From positions 186,001 through 250,000 of the forward strand of contig NZ_JQEI01000002.1 of NCBI RefSeq assembly GCF_000743355.1: 64,000 nucleotides of DNA, in the 5' to 3' direction. Under the pieces are notes generated by a model. That model saw only the letters and a program-made list of their open reading frames with translations, had not been told where the DNA came from and made no database searches. Shown piece by piece: positions 37,401-44,352 of the stretch. This stretch comes from Serratia sp. Ag1 (GTDB lineage Bacteria; Pseudomonadota; Gammaproteobacteria; Enterobacterales; Enterobacteriaceae). Position 1 is the first letter of the stretch. Every line of letters begins with the position of its first letter. Made by a program: the position numbers and the translations under genes.

Positions 37401-39719
37401 CTGGCTGTCTAACACGTACAGGCGCACGCCAGGCAACGGGCGACCTATGTTATTCGCCCCGTTGTGGCGGTACAGGTTGATAGAGGCGCACACGCTCGCT
37501 TCTGAAGGCCCATAACCGTTAAATAACCGGTGCCCCAGTTGGGTGTAATGGTCAAGGCATGCCAGAGAGGTCGCCTCACCGGCCACCACAATCTGCGATA
37601 AACATGCCGGAATGTTCGGCTGTAGCTTTAATAACGCGGGCGGTAAATGGGCAAATTCAATCTGATGGCGTTCAATCAGCGCCAACAATGCGGGCAGATC
37701 GTGACGTTGTTCTTCAGAGGCCACCACCAGCGTATCGCCGCCGCACAGAGGGATATAAGTTTCCGCCACGTGAGCGTCAAACACCACGGAAGCAAACTGC
37801 AGGCAGCACCGTGCGTTATCGGAGTGGCCGATAACGGTTTGGAACCCACGCACCATATTGAGCACCCCCTGGTGTTCCAGCAAGGTGCCTTTGGGTTGCC
37901 CGGTGGTTCCTGAGGTATAGATGACATAAGCCAACTGATGAGGGGAGTACGCGACAGCCAAAGGCACATCGCTCACGGCCTCATCGTCGGCCCATTCATC
38001 CATTGCCCACAGTTCTGTCGGCAACGCCATATCCTGCAGTTTCGCCCGTAGCCCCTGTTCGGTGATCAGCATAGGGGCACCACTGTCGGCCAGAATGTAG
38101 CTGATGCGTTGCTTAGGCAGTTGCGGTTCTAAAGGAATGTAAGCCGCGCCCGTTTTCATAATCGCCAGCATGGTAACGATCATGTCTACGCCACGGTTCA
38201 GGCACAGCGGGAGCAGGGTATCCGGGCCAATCCTTTTTTGCGTGATGCGCTGATAGTTTTCGGCGATCCGGTGGGCCAGTCGGTGACTTTTTTGTTCCAG
38301 TTCCTGATAGGTCAATTGCTGGTGCTCATCGACCAAGGCAATACGCTGTGGATATTTTTGCGCCTGTTCGGTGATGGCCTGATGCAAGGTGCCTGGAGCC
38401 CTCACCGCTGCTGATTGCGGGAGATTCCACTCGATCAACTGCTCGCGCTGTTGAGCCGGGGTCAGCAACGGGATGCTGTCTAACGGTTGCTCTGGGTTCA
38501 GCAACACCTGATTTAACAACTGCTGGAACTGCTCGGCCATCGCGCTAATTTGCTGCGCAGCAAACCGTTCTGGCTGATAGCGGATACGGAATGCGATCTC
38601 GTCACTTTGCTCCTGATACTCCAAAACAAGCTCTGCGTTGGCCAGGCTCTCATCAAACCGATGGTGACAACGCGTTTGGCACCCGTTTAACTCCAGCGTC
38701 AGCTCATTGAAATGCGCTTGAGCAAAGCTGACGTTTGGCCGTATCCCACTATTTTTCAACACTTCATAAATCGGCCAGCGGGTAAAACGTAACCCCGGTT
38801 TAGCCTTCAAGGAACGGTTGTGCGCTAAAGTCCGCCGATAAACATCAGCAAAGCTATCCCCTTGGTGTACAAAGAAGGGGAATACCGCCGTATTCACCTG
38901 CGCCCCTAAGTGCAGATGGCTACCGTTCTCCATAGAAACCGGGTAAGCGATATGTGCCGCCTCACTTTGGCAATAGCGGGCGATCAATAAAGCCCAAACC
39001 GTTTTAAACACCAGAAATGCATTAGCATGCTTTATTGATGACTTGAGAGACTCCCATTTTCTTAGAGTAAGTAGGAATTTTACTTGCTTATCGGTAGGGA
39101 GTTCATCAGAGCAATATAGATAAGGGAGATCGTTATTTTTAGGCAGTCCCTTCAAGGCATTCTGCCAAAATGCATTCGGATTGGCGGTAGACAGTTCCTT
39201 TAACTTAACCAGGTAATTCTGAACTTTTTCCGAGAAATATCCTTCATAATTAATATTATTGTCGGTGGTCAGATCGTCATTATAATAATTCGACATGTCG
39301 GTATAAACATCAGCCACGGAAAGCCCATCAATGATGACATGATGTAGAACCATGACGAATTCATACACGTCATGGTCTTTATCATGGTAAAATCCATAGC
39401 TGAATAGCGGGCCATTATTCAGATCGAAAGGCCGCGTTGCTAAATCGGCCAAAGCTTGCAGGCTATTGCACTCTTCCAACCCTGTTACCAATGTGTCTTC
39501 ATTTCTGCGCCATAAAAGCTGACCATCCTCTTCAATCAAATGGCTATCCAGCACGGGATATTTATTCAGAACGTATTTGACTGCCTGTTCAAGCTTATCA
39601 ATATCCAATGAGCCAGAAATACTTTGGTCCATGATCATGTTGTACTTGCTTGAAAGAGGATCAAGCTGCCATTCAGTCCAAAATATTCTTGTATAAGGTG
39701 TTGCCAATAGGGTATGCAT
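28404..39719 (-). CDS. Trimodular nonribosomal peptide synthetase with thioesterase
   Basis: A 3771-aa NRPS. Approximate domain order: C (1-430, HHVIIDG), A1 (435-940), PCP1 (LGGDSI, Ser near 983), epimerase (1030-1475, HHLIIDAVSW, FNYLGQF), C (1480-1920, HHSITDG), A2 (1925-2400), PCP2 (GGNSI near 2446), C (2490-2930, HHIAFDG), A3 (2940-3450), PCP3 (GGSSI near 3497), TE (3545-3771, GWSLGG near 3624). By hand alignment to GrsA the A-domain codes read DAAHVAGVCK, DVYFIGCICK and DLYQMSAIWK. The first is nearest to aromatic codes, the third to cysteine-type codes; the second I cannot assign. The expected product is a tripeptide with a D-configured first residue, perhaps N-acylated because the protein begins with a C domain. 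No tailoring or export gene adjoins it. Confidence 0.95.
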   Translation of the reverse strand: MHTLLATPYTRIFWTEWQLDPLSSKYNMIMDQSISGSLDIDKLEQAVKYVLNKYPVLDSHLIEEDGQLLWRRNEDTLVTGLEECNSLQALADLATRPFDLNNGPLFSYGFYHDKDHDVYEFVMVLHHVIIDGLSVADVYTDMSNYYNDDLTTDNNINYEGYFSEKVQNYLVKLKELSTANPNAFWQNALKGLPKNNDLPYLYCSDELPTDKQVKFLLTLRKWESLKSSIKHANAFLVFKTVWALLIARYCQSEAAHIAYPVSMENGSHLHLGAQVNTAVFPFFVHQGDSFADVYRRTLAHNRSLKAKPGLRFTRWPIYEVLKNSGIRPNVSFAQAHFNELTLELNGCQTRCHHRFDESLANAELVLEYQEQSDEIAFRIRYQPERFAAQQISAMAEQFQQLLNQVLLNPEQPLDSIPLLTPAQQREQLIEWNLPQSAAVRAPGTLHQAITEQAQKYPQRIALVDEHQQLTYQELEQKSHRLAHRIAENYQRITQKRIGPDTLLPLCLNRGVDMIVTMLAIMKTGAAYIPLEPQLPKQRISYILADSGAPMLITEQGLRAKLQDMALPTELWAMDEWADDEAVSDVPLAVAYSPHQLAYVIYTSGTTGQPKGTLLEHQGVLNMVRGFQTVIGHSDNARCCLQFASVVFDAHVAETYIPLCGGDTLVVASEEQRHDLPALLALIERHQIEFAHLPPALLKLQPNIPACLSQIVVAGEATSLACLDHYTQLGHRLFNGYGPSEASVCASINLYRHNGANNIGRPLPGVRLYVLDSQQQPLPVGVPGELGISGLGLARGYLNQPQLTQEKFIANPFAQADEAEYQRLYRTGDRVRWLPGGELEYVGRNDFQVKIHGHRIELSEIEQAFVAVTSVAYCAVVVRGQENPRIVAYYVAEITLNDEQVKRQLAERLPDYMVPTVLVQLMALPLTLNGKLDTRALPEPDYNQACNDYRPASTYQEKQLQAVWQQVMGLEDIGLNDDFLRLGGDSITAIRLVSEMRRIGLVCRTQDLYQYRSIGALLENLATTALQDAVPAEQGNLSQDIPLSPTQAWFFEQEFEQDNYWNQSFLIRVPELDLGRLQQAINALAVQHDMLRTCFTLEQRGYRQHYQAELAPRPLQHAHRAEHSDAELQALFSAWQRGFDYQQGPLWQFGYVDGYPDGTARIFFACHHLIIDAVSWRILVEDLRRLYLGEALGPKSASYRQWVTALLDYAPAEATEADYWRWQCEHQRDYRADFTLSDQLNLHYGQLDAVATGRLLQMSEQTNDVLIAAWLRTLRHYSQADSHTLMLESHGRDLPGGQMDVGRTLGWFTALYPVNFTLADDPQLDIERVHSALEAVPNHGIGYGVLRSRGGEQRPALRHPGVIFNYLGQFADQGAEWQLLAEPAGQNSHPANINRELLVLNSWVADEQLCFRLDGMVAASALVEVARQFTHQIQQLIEQDRGLPAVMGDELPATLWHQLQQRYVPQAVFPCNSLQQGFIYHAVSQPDDPSYRVQMVLDYLTELNPTAYRQAWEMAMVRYPILRTCFNWQWQPLQVICAEAEMDWQYVDYQPQEDWQQALNQLCEQQRVQPFDLQQPGLFRVRLVRVSEQHYCLVYTVHHSITDGWSGQLLLQYVHQAYQQLQAGQQPERQQEITYLQAQRYYLEQAENSRAYWQQQQLNQCQANDISYLLSVPYEPKSTASAEQTMLKRLLPAAVFASMQQLAQNQGVTLNVMLQFVWHKLLHIYSRQEVTLVGTTLSGRNLPIDGIEESVGLYINTLPLKVEWDNDHSCLQQLQAIQRSLNALDEYSYQPLAELSYGGEALFHSLLVFENYPSVEMPELPVRIRSTAEKTDYPLNLLAHTTDEGLMLSLAYATPYLTEQKADTLLSLLIALLERLPAHLYVPHHQLPLLTASEPVPQPMLAASSSFDYRRALHQSFMDWALKHPDDIAVIDALGSCSYGELYQAALVLSNQIRQCAGRDSALVAILMDKGRAQVIAILATLMAGKAYQPMDKSWPEKRRLTIVEQAGIGMVLCDEPWKNAAFASLVLDNTGKAQGVPFPEPLLAPQPVEIDALAYVIFTSGSTGVPKGVAISHAAITNTVIAMNNLLNVGSGDATLSVSALSFDVSVYDIFGMLSAGGRVVIPTESQRYQPQAWYELLLQHQVTVWFSTPAFFDLLLQHKEQYASDSASPLRSVILGGDWVSPTLAQRCFAWGEQCRFLNCWGVTEVAICSTMYEVVPTEQFQQSIPIGPTLANQSVYVLDTGLKPLPQGVVGELFIGGVGLAQGYFNDPERTSESFIYHPQTGERLYRTGDLGRVLENGNVQFLGRSDNQVKLNGYRIELGEIERPLAALPEIGQCVALVTESNPRILLYYTASQEMDHAYLHALLAQTLPEYMRPADLIALESFPLSVNGKVDRRALPVPEPSLSQKAYAAPSTEQEILCCELWAEVLHAERIGIDDNFYSSGGNSIQAITLCNRLSQALERDVTFAMLSAYPTIRQFCQHLQQQTAVHAAGPIAALAQTRYPLSSSQMRLWFLDELMQGNDLYQVPVLFELGAEINVTAYLQALQAVVTRHHLLRSLVVQNAEDGTTQFVLQQKPLPLERLQVAADAWESTLASVIHRPFDLRKEYPIRHMLIERRETDGRLTLFSLLNVHHIAFDGWSANLLLAELEGHYAFFAWDTPLTLPELTIQYSDYASWLESQLGSERHQVRQQFWQDKMQGYQLLELPTDYPRPKEFDHRGATVSFNVDLELSEQLRTLARTTGVTLHAVLLTGFTLLLGKYSHQQDIVIGAPVANRSHAQIEPLIGLFVNTLVLRNSIEPGMRVDEMIRQVFGNTVASQEYQDMPLEKLVESLNVERDLSRQPLFQVVFSVEQVMGAQQEKALFTPLDLNHYYQVAKFDLGLMIEDGQPELAAYINYACALFSPETIDRFMQHYQQLLRVMVQTPTAKVASLSLLNAEEQRKLLQPAVETRPSADYAHAIHRGFMAWANAHPQDIALIDSQGSCTYGELYQLALVLANQIRQSNAGSSALIAVALDKGRAQIVAVLAVLMAGRAYLPMDTSWPENRRLSIMQQAGCRLLLTDRPWQAEEFTTICLAENGQALHLAVPVQLLPPEAVDPAQLAYVIFTSGSTGVPKGVAIQHAAASNTIIDINHRLNVGAGDATLAISALSFDLSVYDIFGLLSVGGRLVIPSEKQRYQPDAWCQLMLEHRVTLWQSAPALFELLMQYVEREGLQPNRGLSRVMLSGDWIPVNLPQRCHRWSPDCRFISAGGATEAAIWSIMYEVEKGALFQQSIPYGQPLANQRFYILDEQLAPVPAGIVGELFIGGVGLAQGYFNDPARTAEQFIKHPTTGERLYRTGDLGRWLHDGNIEFCGRVDNQVKVNGYRVELGEIENTLMEVGAIKQCLVVKAEGEQERLIAYYVSDVALDHSSLLIQVQGRLPTYMVPAAFIFLPEFPLNANGKIDRKQLPLPAESCATRQYVAPETEQERQLCALWQEALQQQDIGVSDDFFACGGSSILAISLCQKMSSLLGETVPVVKLFKYRTIRGMLAVENYQPVQRLNRYQPGAGNLWMIHPALVGCETYLNFAQTLEGEVNCLGVDNYNLYHCQQQLTDLSSVAAYYLAKMEQQGLLEQPVVQLLGWSLGGLIAMEIAAMLEERGVKNIQLYLLDSFYQVKVDYQDTPDLRKNMLAELGVYGEGATRALAVEEAENAIGRGRISGRLRHTQVTLFKATQMSSYYQALAGDKVARFGEDNGVGAACEQLNIVPLACNHHSIIERVSEIWAVIKPQQ

Positions 39720-39932
39720 TTAGTGTTCCTTACCTGCAATAATAGTTAATCAAGTAAATTTCCACTTAGGAAAATTTAATTGATATTAAGAAATTGTGTG
39801 CATTGATTAGAACAAGGTTGCGTGTGTCACAGGGGCAGGCAGGGAGTCGCTTACCGTTCCTCGCACAGCGATCCCTGCAGGGGTAAGCCACTCAGCCCCT
39901 GTAGGTTGGAGCGTAACGGGTATATTTACTCG

Positions 39933-40559
39933 TCAAGAGAGCGCATGGATATTCACCAGCCGGGATTTAACGATATCCACTTTGTTCTCATTTTTTAACG
40001 TCGATAAGATACGCTGAATACTGCTGCGAGATAACGTGGTGCGCTGCTCAATAAACACCAGCACGGAGGTGTTGCGTCTAAAGTCATCAGGCAGTTCCAT
40101 CAGATACGTCAACATACCTTTCACAATATCTTCAGACTTATATTTTAAAATACAGCTGTCACGAAAATACATCTGTGATAACTTATAGGAAATAACGCTG
40201 ATAAATTCTTTTTGTAATTCTAATTTATTAATAAGGTATTGCGCACGCGTTCTGGGGATCTGATACAGGCAACTGCCTGGGCCCAGTTCAATTGAATAAT
40301 AGATCCCCGCCCCCGGATAGCAGGACAAGCCAATCACATAGGGAGCAAAAACAGTGGAAACGACAAGGTTATCTTCCAATCGGCAAAGATTGGCACTCCC
40401 TTCTTCCAAAAGGTATAAATTAAAAAACTCAGGATCGGCCTTTATTCTAATACCTTGAGTTCTCCCCCCTGGTCGCTTGGGAGCTATTTTCTCCGCATGA
40501 GGAAGCAGCTCATTCAGTAGTCGACTGAATGCAGCATCAGGTTTTTCAACTTTAGACAT
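39933..40559 (-). CDS. IprA/YaiV-like winged-helix regulator
   Basis: A 208-aa protein with a cyclic-nucleotide-binding-like beta domain (about 35-120, with VFAPYVIGLSCYPG) and a C-terminal winged helix (about 165-208, QRTTLSRSSIQRILSTL). The FAPYVIGL and QRTxxSRS stretches resemble E. coli YaiV/IprA, a family linked to peroxide resistance in Salmonella. cAMP-binding residues of Crp are not apparent. It lies 213 bp upstream of the NRPS gene on the same strand. Control of the NRPS is plausible but inferred. Its DNA is visibly AT-richer than the NRPS body. Confidence 0.75.
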   Translation of the reverse strand: MSKVEKPDAAFSRLLNELLPHAEKIAPKRPGGRTQGIRIKADPEFFNLYLLEEGSANLCRLEDNLVVSTVFAPYVIGLSCYPGAGIYYSIELGPGSCLYQIPRTRAQYLINKLELQKEFISVISYKLSQMYFRDSCILKYKSEDIVKGMLTYLMELPDDFRRNTSVLVFIEQRTTLSRSSIQRILSTLKNENKVDIVKSRLVNIHALS

Positions 40560-41068
40560 ACTTCACCATTTACTTAACGAAATAGCCTACGCTATCTTGC
40601 TCACATCCTTTGTCATCTAAAAAACTTGCACTCAAACTGTTTAGAATCATTTAACTTTGTGTAAGATGTTATAGAAAATAGTAGGGCTCTGCATCAGAAT
40701 AATCAAAATAAAATATTCATCTAAAAGCAGTAGCGATGAACAAAAAAACAGTACAAAAAACTAATGGCATGCCAAATTACTACCCATTAATCTATGAAAA
40801 AACCGACATGAAGGAGTTAATAAAAAGAAATGAAATATAGCCAATGTTAATTAGTAGGTCATTTGACCCATTTATTATATGTAGTTCTGATGCAACTTTC
40901 AGGTTAAGAAATGAGCATTTCTTAATATATTTCAAGCTCCGCTCCCTTGGATAAACCGCGTGCCACAAGGGTTGCCAAGCTTTGTGTTAACAGTGGTAGA
41001 ACCACGGCATTTCTGCTATTTATCGATAGAATTCTTTCTTTACCCTCTGAGAAACGATCTGTACACCA
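40560..41068. other. AT-rich intergenic region
   Basis: I see no gene. It should contain the promoters of the IprA-like gene (leftward) and the yhbQ-like gene (rightward). Frames overlapping 40922-41258 are shadows of the latter. Confidence 0.45.
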
Positions 41069-41392
41069 ATGGATAAAGCTATCTGGCATCTTTATATGCT
41101 GCGTATGCCAAGTGGCATGCTGTATACCGGCATCACCACCGATGTCGCTCGGCGCCTGGCGCAACATCAGGCAGGGAAAGGGGCCAAGGCCCTACGGGGT
41201 AAGGGAGAGTTGGAACTGGTCTTCTACTGCCAGGCCGGCGATCGCTCCAACGCACTGAAGTTGGAATACCGTGTAAAGCAGCTAAGCAAAAAACAGAAAG
41301 AAAATCTGGTCGCCCATCAACCCGGCAACCTGAGCGAGCTGCTCTCAAGCACTGCTGCCAGCCAGAACCCTGGGGTAAAGCCGGTATCTTGA
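41069..41392 (+). CDS. yhbQ: GIY-YIG nuclease-fold protein, YhbQ/UPF0213 family
   Basis: A 107-aa single-domain protein. The GIY-YIG motif appears as [18 protein letters not shown] near residues 8-25, with the conserved Arg in [10 protein letters not shown] and a later Glu in KLEYRVKQL. Length and motif spacing match the UPF0213 family (E. coli YhbQ, about 100 aa), which has DNase activity in E. coli. The C-terminal tail after residue 92 looks unrelated to the core. The ribosome site is weak. In E. coli yhbQ adjoins yhbP; here yhbP lies 5.4 kb further right. Confidence 0.85.
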   Translation: MDKAIWHLYMLRMPSGMLYTGITTDVARRLAQHQAGKGAKALRGKGELELVFYCQAGDRSNALKLEYRVKQLSKKQKENLVAHQPGNLSELLSSTAASQNPGVKPVS

Positions 41393-41558
41393 CGGCCCCC
41401 TTTCCGCGACGACGCCTGAATAGCATTTTCGCGGCTTTCATCACGCTTTAGCGATCTTTGTGCCCACGGCAATGTCGCCTTCATTCCGCTGATAGCAGGG
41501 GTTGCCATTCCTCCTGAAGCCTTCCGCTGTTCAGCGTTCAAACGCTCTCCCGACTTCT

Positions 41559-41572
41559 TTGTCCTACATCAA
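41559..41572. promoter_or_regulatory. FNR-like site upstream of nrdD
   Basis: TTGTCCTACATCAA matches the FNR consensus TTGATNNNNATCAA in 8 of 10 defined positions. FNR activates nrdDG in E. coli without oxygen. It lies just before the NrdR boxes. Confidence 0.45.
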
Positions 41573-41585
41573 TAAAATCGACACC

Positions 41586-41632
41586 ACACCCATATATAGT
41601 GCCATTAAAACATTAATCACCCATATATAGTA
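41586..41632. promoter_or_regulatory. Tandem NrdR boxes upstream of nrdD
   Basis: CACCCATATATAGT occurs twice, inside boxes at 41586-41601 and 41617-41632. They are 31 bp apart, three helical turns, as known for NrdR box pairs before ribonucleotide reductase operons. NrdR represses these genes when nucleotide pools are high. Confidence 0.8.
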
Positions 41633-41763
41633 GTTATCCACAAAGTCATCCACACGCTCCGCAGCCCTTGTGCTCTGCGGTTTTGCCCTGTGGATAAGCC
41701 GAAACTGTGCCATACACCCAAGCACGCGGGCATAACGCCCCCAATGGGAACAGGAGTAACAAC

Positions 41764-43902
41764 GTGAAACCAGTAGTGATTAAACGGGATGGTTGCCAGG
41801 TATCTTTTGACGAGGAGCGTATCAAGCAGGCCGTTGAGCGGGCCGCGCTGGCCGCTGGCGTTGTCGATGCCGACTACTGCGCTACCGTCGCCCGGGTGGT
41901 CGCTCAACAGATGGAACAGCAACCGCGAGTCGACATCCATGAGATCCAGCAAGCGGTCGAAAACCAACTGATGGCAGGCCACTACAAACAACTGGCACGT
42001 ACCTATATCGAATACCGCCACGACCGCGACATCGCGCGCGAGCTACGCGGGCGGCTGAACCAGGAAATTCGCGGCCTGGTGGAGCAGAGCAACGTAGCGC
42101 TGCTGAATGAGAACGCCAATAAAGACAGCAAAGTGATCCCCACCCAGCGCGATCTGCTGGCCGGGATCGTCGCCAAGCACTACGCCAAACAGCATATCCT
42201 GCCGCGTGACGTGGTGCGGGCGCACGAACGCGGTGAGATCCACTATCACGATCTCGACTATTCGCCGTTCTTCCCAATGTTCAACTGTATGTTGATCGAC
42301 TTGCAAGGCATGCTGACCAACGGCTTCAAGATGGGGAATGCCGAGATTGAGCCACCGAAGTCGATCTCCACCGCCACCGCCGTCAGCGCACAGATCATAG
42401 CCCAAGTCGCCAGCCACATTTATGGCGGCACCACCATCAACCGTATTGATGAGATCCTGGCTCCCTTCGTTACCGCCAGCTTCCACAAGCATCAAGAGAT
42501 CGCACAGCAGTGGCAGATCCCGGATGTGGCCGGTTACGCGATGGCACGCACCGAGAAAGAATGCTACGACGCTTTCCAATCGCTGGAATACGAAGTCAAC
42601 ACCTTGCACACCGCCAACGGCCAGACACCGTTTGTCACCTTCGGTTTTGGCTTGGGAACCAGTTGGGAATCGCGCCTGATCCAGCAGTCGATCCTGAAAA
42701 ACCGCATCGCCGGGCTGGGCAAAAACCGCAAAACAGCGGTGTTCCCCAAATTGGTGTTCGCCATCCGTGACGGCCTGAACCACAAATTCGGTGACGCCAA
42801 CTACGATATCAAGCAACTGGCGCTGGAATGTGCCAGCAAACGCATGTACCCAGACATCCTCAATTACGATCAGGTGGTGCAAGTTACCGGTTCGTTTAAA
42901 ACCCCGATGGGCTGCCGCAGTTTTCTCGGCACTTATGAAGAAAACGGCCAGCAGATCCACGATGGCCGCAACAATATCGGCGTAATCAGCCTCAACCTGC
43001 CGCGCATTGCGCTGGAAGCCCAGGGGGATGAAGGCCGTTTTTGGGCGCTGCTGGATGAGCGCCTGCTGCTGGCCAAAAAGGCGCTGATGACCCGCATTGC
43101 GCGGCTGGAAGGGATCAAAGCACGGGTAGCACCGATTCTGTATATGGAAGGTGCCTGCGGTGTGCGGCTGAAAGCCGACGACAATATTGCAGAGATTTTC
43201 AAACATGGCCGGGCGTCGATCTCGCTGGGCTATATCGGCGTGCATGAAACCATCAACGCCCTGTTTGGTACAGAAAAACACCTTTATGACGATGAGCAGT
43301 TGCGCGCCAAAGCCATCGCCATCGTCGAGCGCCTGAAAGCCGCCACCGAAAGCTGGAAAGCAGAAACCGGCTACGGCTTCAGCCTGTACAGCACGCCGAG
43401 CGAAAACCTGTGCGATCGCTTCTGCCGCCTGGACACCAGCGAATTTGGCGTGGTGCCGGGCGTGACCGATAAAGGTTACTACACCAACAGTTTCCACCTC
43501 GACGTAGAGAAAAAGGTTAACCCTTACGACAAGCTGGACTTTGAAGCGCCTTATCCACCGCTCGCTAACGGTGGGTTCATCTGCTACGGCGAATACCCGA
43601 ATTTGCAGCACAACCTGAAAGCGCTGGAAGACGTGTGGGATTACAGCTACACCCGCGTGCCTTATTACGGCACCAATACGCCGATTGACGAGTGTTACGA
43701 ATGCGGCTTTACCGGCGAGTTCTCCTGCACCAGCAAAGGCTTCATCTGCCCGAAATGCGGCAACCATGATTCGGCCAAAGTGTCGGTCACCCGCCGCGTG
43801 TGCGGTTACTTGGGTAGCCCGGAAGCACGGCCATTCAACGCCGGTAAGCAGGAAGAGGTGAAACGCCGGGTGAAGCACCTGGGGAATGGGCAAATAGGTT
43901 AA
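41764..43902 (+). CDS. nrdD: Anaerobic ribonucleoside-triphosphate reductase
   Basis: This glycyl-radical enzyme makes deoxyribonucleotides without oxygen. The frame is open from 41707, but homology to E. coli NrdD begins at VKPVVIKRDG. GTG at 41764, with AGGAG upstream, gives 712 aa, the same as the E. coli protein. An ATP-cone lies at about 1-95. The glycyl radical residue is Gly681 in RVCGYLGSPEARPF. A C-terminal zinc site uses CYECGFTGEF and CPKCG. nrdG follows after an unusual 450-bp structured gap. FNR- and NrdR-like sites lie upstream. Confidence 0.97.
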   Translation: MKPVVIKRDGCQVSFDEERIKQAVERAALAAGVVDADYCATVARVVAQQMEQQPRVDIHEIQQAVENQLMAGHYKQLARTYIEYRHDRDIARELRGRLNQEIRGLVEQSNVALLNENANKDSKVIPTQRDLLAGIVAKHYAKQHILPRDVVRAHERGEIHYHDLDYSPFFPMFNCMLIDLQGMLTNGFKMGNAEIEPPKSISTATAVSAQIIAQVASHIYGGTTINRIDEILAPFVTASFHKHQEIAQQWQIPDVAGYAMARTEKECYDAFQSLEYEVNTLHTANGQTPFVTFGFGLGTSWESRLIQQSILKNRIAGLGKNRKTAVFPKLVFAIRDGLNHKFGDANYDIKQLALECASKRMYPDILNYDQVVQVTGSFKTPMGCRSFLGTYEENGQQIHDGRNNIGVISLNLPRIALEAQGDEGRFWALLDERLLLAKKALMTRIARLEGIKARVAPILYMEGACGVRLKADDNIAEIFKHGRASISLGYIGVHETINALFGTEKHLYDDEQLRAKAIAIVERLKAATESWKAETGYGFSLYSTPSENLCDRFCRLDTSEFGVVPGVTDKGYYTNSFHLDVEKKVNPYDKLDFEAPYPPLANGGFICYGEYPNLQHNLKALEDVWDYSYTRVPYYGTNTPIDECYECGFTGEFSCTSKGFICPKCGNHDSAKVSVTRRVCGYLGSPEARPFNAGKQEEVKRRVKHLGNGQIG

Positions 43903-44064
43903 TGTCCCCTTTCCCCTGGAGCGCAACACCAACCCCCGAATCTGTAACCACCGGGCAACCGTTACAAGGGTATCGATAACAACCGATTAGATATTATTGT
44001 CGGTGAGATGAGCACGGGGGGTTGAGGCCATTGAAGGCGCCGAACGGAGACACCGCGCATAGGC

Positions 44065-44219
44065 GAACGCGCCATGGACGGCGCGTTCAGGCGAGACAGG
44101 CAGGGACGCCTGTCGTAGCCGGCCGTGATGCGCTGTGGTGGAGTGAGGGAAGTGGGCGAAGCCCACCGCCTGATATGGCAAGGGCCGGGGTGTTGGGGGC
44201 TGGCTCTTGAGCCCCCAAC
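44065..44219 (+). ncRNA. Four-hairpin structured element between nrdD and nrdG
   Basis: Four perfect stems follow in series: GAACGCGCC/GGCGCGTTC with loop ATGGAC (44065-44088), GACAGGC/GCCTGTC with loop AGGGAC (44095-44114), GTGGGC/GCCCAC with loop GAA (44152-44166), and GTTGGGGGCT/AGCCCCCAAC with an 8-base loop (44192-44219). The region is GC-rich with no ribosome-bound frame. The first two loops show the ANGGA motif that CsrA/RsmA binds. Whether it acts as an RNA, a processing signal or a mobile repeat is unknown. Confidence 0.5.
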
Positions 44220-44352
44220 TCGGTCGTGTTCACCCGCGTTACTGAGTAAACACAAAAGGTATAACGACCGAAATAAACACCCATCCCACAATAAACCTCA
44301 AGATGTGAACAAGAGACAACTCTTGGAAAGGGTGAGGAAAAAAACTAATACC

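Noticed and set aside
42043-43932. A 629-codon open frame antisense to nrdD
   Set aside because: It lies wholly opposite a strongly conserved gene and has no recognisable domain. It arises from codon bias on the other strand. The same applies to 3689-4420 (tynA) and 10329-11369 (usher).
44125-44352. N-terminal extension of the nrdG frame
   Set aside because: It crosses the four-hairpin element and lacks homology. ATG at 44353 gives the standard 154-aa NrdG.
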